Assembly: GCF_010183535.1 (NCBI RefSeq)
Contig: NC_071329.1
Span: 14,756,001-14,820,000 of the forward strand
Source of the DNA: Caenorhabditis remanei
Taxonomy: Eukaryota; Nematoda; Chromadorea; Rhabditida; Rhabditidae
DNA length: 64,000 bases
Direction: 5' to 3'
Below, piece by piece: positions 21,234 through 29,997 of the stretch (positions within the stretch are counted from its first letter, which is position 1; every line of letters begins with the position of its first letter). The position numbers and the translations under genes were made by a program. A model generated the notes under the pieces. That model saw only the letters and a program-made list of their open reading frames with translations. It ran no database searches and had not been told where the DNA came from.

Positions 21234-23641
21234 ATGTTCGGATCTTCTGCAACCACCCAAGGTACGTTTTTGGTGATTTCCAATACTACCGTAAAACCTG
21301 TATTAGAGGCGCACCCGCTAGCAAGTGCATCTTTTGTCAGTTAGCAGCTTCTTGATATTTCCTTTGGGAACCAAGATATACCGCTGCAAACAGGCCCAGC
21401 TAGGTGCGCTTCTATTACAGGTGATATGGTATGTAACATTTCGGACATGTCAGTAATTCAAAGAATTTCGATTGACGACAATTTTTCACATCTCCTTAAT
21501 ACCGTTTACATTATGTTTGCACAATGTTATTTTGTACAGTGAATTTGTTGTGCTAGACTATGGGCACCGATGGAAACGTAACCATTAGGGTATACATATA
21601 GTGGAAAATGTACCTGTAGAAAAAAATGTTCCAATGCAATTTAATTTTTAGTGAGCGAGGCTTCTGCTCATCAACCAGCATCAACCCATGTTCCATTCGG
21701 AACTCTTGCCCAAACCGCCCTGAATTTGTCAACCACGTCTTCTGCACCAGGTTAGTTCGAAAAGTCGGACACCGCTTTCTGATTTGTGAAGTGACATCAC
21801 TCGGTAGAAGTCATGTTTTGGAGAGACCGTCCAACCTCAATGCTGGTGGTCCGTGTTGGGGGGGGGGGGGGGGGGAGAGAATAGAGAAACACGCAAGTGA
21901 CAGACACAAGGTGTTCTCATTGGATAACACTTAGCGGAGTAGTTGGAAAAATGATTTGAGAACTGGAGGGAAAGGAAAAAACAACTGGAAAGAAGCAAAA
22001 ATGTTATGCTGATTGAAACGATCAGTAAACTCCTCGGCAAACCAGCCTATCTAGGATTTTCAGCCACGTCCAATAGTGATGCACGTCCGAAAGCTCCTTC
22101 GAAGCCACGCAAGAGAACTGGTTTAGTAGAAATGAATGATAAAGATAAATTAATCATGTTTTCAGCACTCGCTGTCAAATTGACAGCAGAAAACGTGAAA
22201 ACGGAGTTCGCAGAGATGGTAAAGGCCTGGAACAATCCTGGATTCAGTATACCCATGAGCCAGATCCGAGATGTCGTTTTTGCCTTTTTTTTTTGTGAGT
22301 CTTTCCAATCTTTAAGACATCGAAAGCTATATTTTTTAGAAAATGAACCAGTTGAGCAAGGCGGAAAAACGACAGATTGGAGAGTTCGGTGCGGTAGAGT
22401 TGGGCTTGATTCTGATCAATGTGACGTTCCAAAACGAAGTGAGAATTTAATTAGAGACAATTTAACAACACAATTTGTTATTTCAGGGCTTGCAAAGCCA
22501 ATTGGCCTCGATGGATACAACTGAAAACGGTATTAATATTAAGTATCGTCTCAATTATAATTTCATCTCATTTCAGACGAGAAGACCGCAGCTCCACAAG
22601 TAGTCGATACTAAAACGAATACATGTGATCAAATCTTGGAGCCAATGCCGTCTATCTCGCCATCCTCCTTGCAATTGGACGGACTTGCAAAAACGTTTGG
22701 AAGAACTGGAGAAGGAGTTGTCAATTCAGAAAATGATGTTGGAGGAGAAAGATAAAATGATTGAAGAACTGAAAGAGAATGAGATTCGCATTACCAAGAA
22801 ACTGAGGGAGGAGGAAAGGATGACCAGAAAACTTCAAAGTGGGATTGACGTGTTTGTTGAGCTGGGGAGTTTGCTCGCCCGAGATCAGGAGGAAATGAAA
22901 TCTTCTCATCAGCGAGAAATTGAAGAAAAAGTTCTTGAAATCATTGATCTAGATGCCAAGCTGGTCGAGGAACGAGGAGCATTCCTTCAAATCACAAAAC
23001 AGTTGGAAGAGGAGAAAATGCTCCAAGCAAATAAATTAGTCGACATGGAAGAACGATTGAAGGGGAAGAGGGAGACACTCGCCAAAGTCGAAAATTTTAT
23101 TCGAAACAAATTGGCTGAGGAAGAGGGGGGATCGGGAGAAAATGGTGAGCTTTTCTTTGTTTGAACTACATTTATCAGCAAAAAAAGTTGATTGATCTTG
23201 GTCCAAATGTGCAAAACGTCGTTTCAAACTTTCATTATTAGAATACATAACAATTTCAGAAGACGTCACTATCCGGCAGTTTTTTGTTCGACAACCTTCC
23301 GGAAGAAGAAGTCTGAAGAGAAAAAATGAAGATAAAGGCTCTTCTGATGTAAGTTACATTAATCATTGTAACATTTTCACAAAAAACAATACCGCTCAAA
23401 AAGTTATCAACTTTGCATGTTTTTAGTGAAAAGTGACAAAGTTTGACAGTGTGTCATAGACTAACTAACAGTACTACAAAATAGGTTTTTATGGGATCAA
23501 ACAGACTAAAAGTAGAACTTCAGTTTTGTAGTCAACAACTTTTCTTTACGGACACTTCCTAGCAATAGTGAGTGTACTCAAAATTTTCTTTTCTAAAGCG
23601 TCTTCTTCTTATTTCAGATCAAGAAAACCCGAAAAATCTGA
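21234..23641 (+). CDS. Gene 8: helical module, coiled coil, basic tail; frame problem near 22600-22730
   Basis: Exons 21234-21261, 21652-21750, 22064-22120, 22166-22218, 22340-22438, 22487-22529, 22577-?, ?-23144, 23260-23348 and 23618-23641. The N-terminus is MFGSSATTQ, then an Ala/Ser/Thr/Pro-rich stretch and KPRKRT. The 99-nt exon 22340-22438 (KMNQLSKAEKRQ) is the helical-module exon with phase-0 borders, as in genes 7 and 10. The coiled coil (LEELEKELSIQKM) follows, then FFVRQPSGRRSLKRK and a terminal microexon encoding IKKTRKI. The frame of 22577 must shift by one to reach the coil. Either a 130-nt intron 22600-22729 (acceptor TCAATTCAG) is removed, giving 309 residues, or there is an indel or pseudogene lesion, because both frames look coding across that stretch. 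Intron 2 carries a 20-G tract. Confidence 0.7.
21289..21424. repeat. Family Q element in gene 8 intron 1
   Basis: Starts CCGTAAAACCTGTATTAGAG and ends with GCGCTTCTATTACAGGT, its near-complement. Related copies lie in intron 1 of genes 9 and 10 and in gene 4 intron 3. Confidence 0.7.
21858..21877 (+). other. Uninterrupted tract of 20 G (gene 8 intron 2)
   Basis: Twenty consecutive G on the + strand. Such tracts can form G-quadruplexes and are length-unstable; in C. elegans, long G tracts need the DOG-1/FANCJ helicase for stability (established knowledge). The exact length may also be an assembly estimate. Confidence 0.85.
23387..23575. repeat. Half copy of family P (gene 8 last intron)
   Basis: Starts CAATACCGCTCAAAAAG and runs to the GTAGTCAACAACTTTT centre; the mirror-image right half is missing. 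Confidence 0.65.
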
Positions 23642-24096
23642 AGGTCGTCTTCGAACACCGGCGGCGCAATTGATGCCTCCCTGTTCTTTTTTTCCGCCGA
23701 TAACCTTGTCTTTCTTCATTTTTCTCCGCCATCCCCCTCTTCTTTTCTATTATCAATTGATGAATTTGTTTCTTCTTCTTTCTCCATTCACCCTCCCCTC
23801 CTCACCAGTTTTTCGTTTTTCTTCTTCAGTTCACAGTTCCCTTCGCATATTCTTGTTTCATGTCTCCCAAAAATTCAATCAACTTCTACCTCCGAAATTT
23901 TTTTTTTCTATTTTTTGTTTCTTTCCCAAAACAAAAATTGTTCTTGTTTTTATAGTTCATGTTTCTTTAGATTCTTATGAATATTTTATTTGCCTTTTTT
24001 GTGTTTTTTCTATTCAATTTTATTAAGCATGTAGTTCTAAGTCTCTTCTTTTTCTAAAAATAGAATATCAGTTTCTTGTTTCAAATTTTTTCAACA

Positions 24097-24281
24097 AATA
24101 AAACAACAATAATGTGTGTAGAATGCTTAAAATACAGAGAGAAAAGGAAAACCTTGGAAAATTTCAATATCTAAACTTCTTATATTTTTATATTTTCAAC
24201 CATCCACCTTCGTCAGCTTATCTATTTCTTCATCTACAACAAAACTAAGAAAAACATTTTTCAGCCTTTTTTTCACCTGCA
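24097..24281 (+). promoter_or_regulatory. Short gene 8-gene 9 interval, candidate operon junction
   Basis: AATAAA at 24097-24102 probably ends gene 8. A U-rich stretch TTATATTTTTATATTTT follows near 24180. A TTTTTCAG ends at 24264, 17 bases before the gene 9 ATG. Poly(A) site to acceptor is about 145 bases, close to the spacing of nematode operon junctions where SL2 is trans-spliced. Both genes are on the + strand. Inference only. Confidence 0.4.
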
Positions 24282-27200
24282 ATGTTCAGCATCGAGACCC
24301 TGATGAACGAAGGAAACACTCAAGGTGAGATTTCGTGTACTTTGTTAGAAGTGCATTCCTTTTTCTTCTATTAATGCACTAGTGAAACAGAAAAAGTGTT
24401 GATGTCTCATTTCGCGAGGAAACACGAATGATAAGAATGGATAGCTAGACACTTGCCGAGAGAGTAAAAAAAGAATCAAGACAAATCATGTTGGGGGACG
24501 GAGAAACTTGCCGCGTATTTTTGCGACTGTTCGGGTGAAAAACGGGAGATGAGAAACGAGTGACGAAGAAAGATGGGCGGTGTACTGATATCATCTTTCT
24601 CCATTTTTTGTTTCGACGTGAATCTTTCCTTTTTTAAATTGAAAAATGCGAGGGATGAAGAAAATAGAACAAGGAAACATGTGAACGTACCGTAAAACCT
24701 GTACTAAAGGCAATCAAGAGTTTGGAGCATCCTATCTCGGCTGTCTTTAAAGATATAAGAAATTTTCAGCGTTAGAAATATTCTATGAATATTTAGCTGT
24801 ATTTTGTCAGTTAGCAGCTCTTTATTAATTCCTTTCGGAACCGAGATATACCTCTCCGAGCAAACACCGAGAAGTGCGCCACTATTACTGGTTTTACGAT
24901 AGATTATGTGTTCGTAAAAATGAAAAATGAAACACTTCATATATTTTTCAGCTACTCCTTCTCCAACCAACTCTACACCAATCGGCACACCGACACCTGT
25001 TATGCTTTCTCCACGCGATTTCGCTTTTGACCCTTCCGCTCTCAATAATGCTTATATAACTGCACTCAACTCACTCATAGGGAATAAAGGTGAGTTTCTA
25101 GTCCACAAATCGAACAAAAACGAAGTGAAAAGAGTAAAAGTGTTGCAATGTTGTCTGCCATTAGACTACGGCTTTCAGTTTTTAAAGTGAAAATCCCACT
25201 GTTTGAAGAATGTACTGGTCTTCATGCATACTAACTAAGGAAGGTCTCCGTAGAGGTATAGGACGTGACTTATATCATTGGAAAGCTGGAAGAATGCTGA
25301 TTTCAAACATATATTCATTTTTTGCCCTCGAGGTCCGGTATTCGAGAAAAATAAGGTCAAAGTTTGGACCTCACTACCACTTACACTGCAAGTTGAAATC
25401 AGCATTCACCCAGCTTTCCAATGATTTAAGTCACGTCCTATACCTCTACGGTCACTCGGAGGAATTCCCTAGTAAGGGGCATAATGAATACCATAAAGAA
25501 TTTCCAGCCGACCAACCTTCCACCTCTACTGCCCCACCTCCAGTTCCATTCAACTACTCTCCACCAGCTTTGACAGCTCCATTGCTGAAAGCCCTTCTTA
25601 CCAAAGCGGCTTCTAACGGGCCATCATCCAATGGGCATCCTCTTCCCGGAGCAGCCCAGAACCGAGGTATGAATCTTTGAATTATTAAATGAGATTTTCG
25701 TAGCATAGACTTTCAAAAATAAAAGAATTCCTATACTTTGTTTCTTCTTAAGTTTGAATTATGAATAATTCCATTATTTGAATTTTCAGGTCCCTCCTCC
25801 TCTTCTTCTTCTTCTTCGTCGTCGTCTCCATCCCATTCCGTTGCTCCGATCTCTACTCAAACGCCATCTCCTTCGAGATCTCGTCCAAGTCCGTCAGTTC
25901 AAACACTTGTCATCAGTGGACCAGCCGCCGGAAAATACGGTACGCTTGTGTTCTACCATGAACAAATAACAAGAAAAAGCGTGTTGGACAACACATTTGT
26001 CTCATAATGTGTCAATTAGTGCGGGGGTAAAAGAAGGAAGGGGGGGGGAGAGATATTAATCTACGTATTAGCATGGTCTTTGATGTGACAGATGAAGAAA
26101 GACACGAGCAAGTAAAAAAAGAAAAATAGCAAAAATTAAAAAAGATTTTCTAGGTATCGAGATTCTGTGTTCATATGGAGACTGGGGTGCCTCAGGAGCG
26201 TCTTGGCCGGTTAGGTGTCAAAAATTGTCGTTAACTAAAATGTAGCCCTTTTTTCTGTCCTATGCAACTATGACAATTTCCATATAAAAATATTTTATTG
26301 AACCGTAAAACAGTTATCACTCGAGGGGCTCCAACTCAATACGATTTATTTATGAAACAACCCATCGTATATTCGGTCGCCATGCATCAAATATTGAACT
26401 GTTTGTAATTTCCAGCTCATCCTCATGATGGCTCTGGTTCCTCTACTCCATTTTGCTCTGCTTCCACTTCAGCACCTACACAGGCCGACTTATCACTGGT
26501 CAGAAAGTTTATGAGGAAAACTTCTGGTAGAGTTCAACCAGTACAAAATGGAGGTTTGTATAAACTGAGATTTGAAATAGGATTTATCTTTTTGCAGTCA
26601 ATCATGTTGCTCCAAGAGTTACTCCTCCAGCTCGGCCAATTCAGGTCATTGACATTGATGCTCCTGGACCATCGTCCGTTCGAGCCCCAGCTCAAAATTC
26701 TATGCCATCCACTAGCAACGGAGGTTAGTTACCAAAATATAAAAAAAATAAGTAGTGGCGTCAAAATTTATATATAACTTTAGGCAACATTGTCTCAAAT
26801 AACATTTCATCTGTCGTCGCAGTTCTCTCCAAACTTCCCTCTGCTAAATTATCTACCATTCGACCCACTCCAACCGCATCGAGTGCTTCAATCGAGGAAG
26901 CAAAACTGTTCAAACTATTCATGAACACTGTTTTTGGTCTTTTGAAATCAAAAACATTTCTCTCAAACTCATTAGAAATCCAGCTGAATTTATGTGATAT
27001 ATTAATGGTAAGGCACTTTTTTTAAAATAAATAAACTAAATCTTCATTCACTGTTTCAGAAGTTTGACAGATTGTCGGATGATGGGCGAGAAATGGTCAG
27101 ACCACATTTGTGCTCTGAACTCTGTCAGCTCATTTTCAGTTTGACACTGCTGGTTCGTGACTTGACGGCGGATCTATCGAGGCGACCGAGTCCTTCAGCA

Positions 27201-27694
27201 TCAACGTCTATCGCTGTTCAAACTGATCCAGGTGTGTTTTTCATTTTGGGAGAACAATTAACTCCAGTTTTGGTTTCAGAAATCATCGTAACGGAAACGA
27301 CGGAACCATTGGATCTAACAGTTTCCAGAACTTCGCCCAGTGGTAAGACAATGAGCATGATTTTTTGATATGTTTATTTTCAGATCAAGATCAGCAAGAG
27401 GATCAAGAATTCCACGCTGAAAAATCCGTGGACCAAGAGATCGATAGAATGTGGGCAGACTTGGAGGCCCAGATCCGTTCTAAATACAAAAGAAAACTGG
27501 TTGATGTTCACGACTGCTATATTGATGAGGTTGAGAAGAAGGGTGTAGTAGTTGGACATTTGATTGAAAAAAGGAATTTTAAAAGGAAAAGAACAATGTC
27601 TGAGCCAAGTAATTTCAGTGTGAGTTTAGCAGAAAGCTACAAAACGTTTTTTAATTCACTGAAATTTCAGACCAAAAAACAACGAAGAGATTGA
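24282..27694 (+). CDS. Gene 9: Ser/Pro-rich protein with helical module, LC8-like and CtBP-like motifs
   Basis: Eleven exons: 24282-24324, 24952-25089, 25508-25666, 25790-25939, 26416-26553, 26598-26723, 26784-27007, 27060-27231, 27280-27342, 27384-27619 and 27671-27694; 490 residues. Residues 1-280 are Pro/Ser/Thr/Ala-rich and likely disordered, in phase-1 exons, with a run of ten Ser. Residues ~285-360 are the helical module, split by a phase-0 intron just before KFDRLSDDGREM, the same place as in genes 7, 8 and 10; the intron after this half is absent here. AVQTDP at ~378-383 fits an LC8-type motif. PLDLT at 393-397 is a CtBP-type PxDL[S/T] motif. A helical C-terminus (EIDRMWADLEAQI) resembles gene 10, then KRKRTMSEP and a microexon encoding TKKQRRD. 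A nuclear adaptor role is inferred. Confidence 0.85.
24690..24898. repeat. Family Q element in gene 9 intron 1
   Basis: CCGTAAAACCTGTACTAAAG at the left, ACTATTACTGGTTTTACG at the right. Internal TTTTGTCAGTTAGCAGCT matches the copy in gene 8. Confidence 0.7.
25228..25470. repeat. Foldback element, family S copy 1 (gene 9 intron 2)
   Basis: Arms contain GTAGAGGTATAGGACGTGAC and its complement, around CTCGAGGTCCGGTATTCGAG. A longer relative lies at 45440-46083. Confidence 0.75.
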
Positions 27695-28109
27695 TCACGT
27701 CAAAAAAATCATAACATTTTATTGTTCTCATTTTTGTGGCTGTTTCGCTCTCTTTTTGTTCGCTTGCTTTCCTCCCCCATATCTTTCTTCCGATCTCCGT
27801 TTTGCCCCTTCTCCGAAAGTTTTTTGTACTTTTCATTTCTCATCGAGATAGGAATCTTAAACCTATATTAATTTGATGTGTTTGCTCTCCTAATCGTGTT
27901 ACTTGTCATCTCCAAGACAATTTCTATCCCGTATTTTCACTTTCAATGTCATTTTTGTTGTTCGCAATGTTCACTTTTCTTTCGATTCCCTGTGAAAAAT
28001 GTTCTTTTTTGAAATGTCTTTGTGTAGAAATAGAACAAATAGTGTTCATGAATATTATAATTTTACACGGAGTATTCATGTTACTATTGTCTTCTTGTTT
28101 ACGTTATTG

Positions 28110-28979
28110 CACGGTCTCCTAGGATGATTTTAGGGGCAGATTACGTCATCAAACGTGGAATGTCACGAAAAATGAAAAATTACAGAAAATTCACACGTGA
28201 GGGCTTTTTTGAACGGGGAATGAAGTGGTCATCCATTTTCTCGAGAACCAACGCGTTTTTCTAAAATCGGCTCACTCAGTTTTGTTCGAAACCGTGTTAT
28301 AAACCCGCCAGTAATTTTTTGTGTTTTTCTGTTGGGTAACTTTTGAGTTATCCTTTGTTGAAAAATCAACTGAAAACACCCTACTTTTTCAATAACTTTG
28401 AAATATCTGACCTCATTTTGCATATATCGAAAATCCATTCACTCCACTTTTTTCCTATGTTCATTGGCTATCATTTGCACTCATTCATTACGTGTTTGCT
28501 TCTAAACTGGCCAAGTTATATCACTTTATGCTTTGACACTATTTTCTTGTCAGAACTGGAATAGCTGTTATAACTCGGTCAGTTTAGAAGCAACCACGTA
28601 ATGAATGAGTGCAAATGATAGCCAATGAACATAGGAAAAAAGTGGAGTGAATGGATTTTCGATATATGCAAAATGAGGTCAGATATTTCAAAGTTATTGA
28701 AAAAGTAGGGTGTTTTCAGTTGATTTTTCAACAAAGGATAACTCAAAAGTTACCCAACAGAAAAACACAAAAAATTACTGGCGGGTTTATAACACGGTTT
28801 CGAACAAAACTGAGTGAGCCGATTTTAGAAAAACGCGTTGGTTCTCGAGAAAATGGATGACCACTTCATTCCCCGTTCAAAAAAGCCCTCACGTGTGAAT
28901 TTTCTGTAATTTTTCATTTTTCGTGACATTCCACGTTTGATGACGTAATCTGCCCCTAAAATCATCCTAGGAGACCGTG
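28110..28979. mobile_element. 870-bp near-perfect palindromic element with 5-bp flanking duplication
   Basis: The left end CACGGTCTCCTAGGATG is mirrored at the right by CATCCTAGGAGACCGTG. Arms of about 405 bases (28110-28516 and 28578-28979) appear almost identical, around a ~60-base spacer. TATTG flanks both ends (28105-28109 and 28980-28984), a likely target-site duplication. No transposase ORF, so non-autonomous. Arm identity suggests recent insertion or ongoing arm homogenisation. Confidence 0.8.
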
Positions 28980-29116
28980 TATTGAATAGAATTTGAGTAA
29001 TTAGTATATAAATTGATTTGATTCAGGGAAAATGTGACTTTTCTCTTCATTTCGGTTTGTTTGGGGGTTAAAATAAAAATGATTCTACTTCTCTTCTACA
29101 GTCTCATGCTGTCATA

Positions 29117-29485
29117 TTTTAAAGAAAATTTAGATCAAATCTAGAACTTCCCTTTCGTAGTTGACAACTTTTTGTACACGACATCTCTGAGAAATTACAG
29201 TCAACCAATTCATGCAGTTCCAAAATCTCAGTATTTTCATGCAGTTCCAAAATCCCAGTATGCATGTAAAAACCATTTTAGGGGGAAACCACACTGCCGA
29301 TCTGTCACTTTTCTGTGAGGGCTTGTACGAAAACTTGTTAACCACAAAAGTGAAGCTCTAGATTTGATCTACATTCTTTATAAAATTTGACATTATGAGA
29401 CAAGAATTGAGACCGAGGCACACTCTCAAAGTAGGTATTTTTCCACTGAAAAAAGCAAAAATTAGCCAACTTTTGACCGGTACTG
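29117..29485. repeat. Family P relic between genes 9 and 10
   Basis: Contains CGTAGTTGACAACTTTTTGT and the complementary right half, ending GACCGGTACTG followed by TA. The left end is eroded. An internal 21-base word starting CATGCAGTTCCAAAATC is tandemly doubled. Confidence 0.7.
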
Positions 29486-29663
29486 TATACCTCAATCATC
29501 GGGAACCATTTGTTGATTCGGATTCGGAAAATAACGAAAAACTGATTTTTGTTAAATAACAACAATGTCATGTTTCTTATATTCACAAATCATAAAAATC
29601 ATCAGGGACATTCTCTATTATACCCGTGAACGCGAGCATCTGCCGCAACATCATCTCTCTATT

Positions 29664-29823
29664 CGATGACGTAATGCAATGAGGACCTCGCAACCAGTGA
29701 TGTTCCCTCTCACCTGAACAAACGGTTTCCCGTAACATACACTGATCTGAAGGATTGCGCGAAGTTATGAGTGACGCAATACAATGAGGACCTCCCAATC
29801 CATGATGTTTCTTCGCACCTGAA
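29664..29823 (+). repeat. Two ~53-bp direct repeats upstream of gene 10
   Basis: The block GACGTAATGCAATGAGGACC..., ending CTCACCTGAA, at 29664-29718 recurs as GACGCAATACAATGAGGACC..., ending CGCACCTGAA, at 29770-29823, 105 bases later. It lies ~180-330 bases before the gene 10 ATG. Confidence 0.75.
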
Positions 29824-29997
29824 TGCGCGAAATTATGAAATGTCGTCGTCGAGTGTCCGCCTCCTTTCTCTTTTTGCTGCCAAACTGAGAAATCTGCCAG
29901 ATAGCCACACTTCTCACTGTCCTCCTTCTGTTGTAACTCTTTTCTTCTTTCCTTTTATATTCTCTGTATTCCATTGAGTTTCAGATCGTCATTCATC

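Larger units (their letters stand above)
27695..29997. other. Stretch between genes 9 and 10
   Basis: Holds the 870-bp palindrome (28110-28979), a family P relic (29117-29485) and a duplicated ~53-bp block (29664-29823) upstream of gene 10. No exon is supported: the two identical 69-residue ORFs are mirror images in the palindrome arms. A TTTCAG ends at 29984, 13 bases before the gene 10 ATG. Confidence 0.55.

Noticed and set aside
28651..28860. 69-residue ORF present in both arms of the palindrome
   Set aside because: Identical on both strands because the arms are reverse complements; no domain, start context or splice sites, and too short for a transposase.
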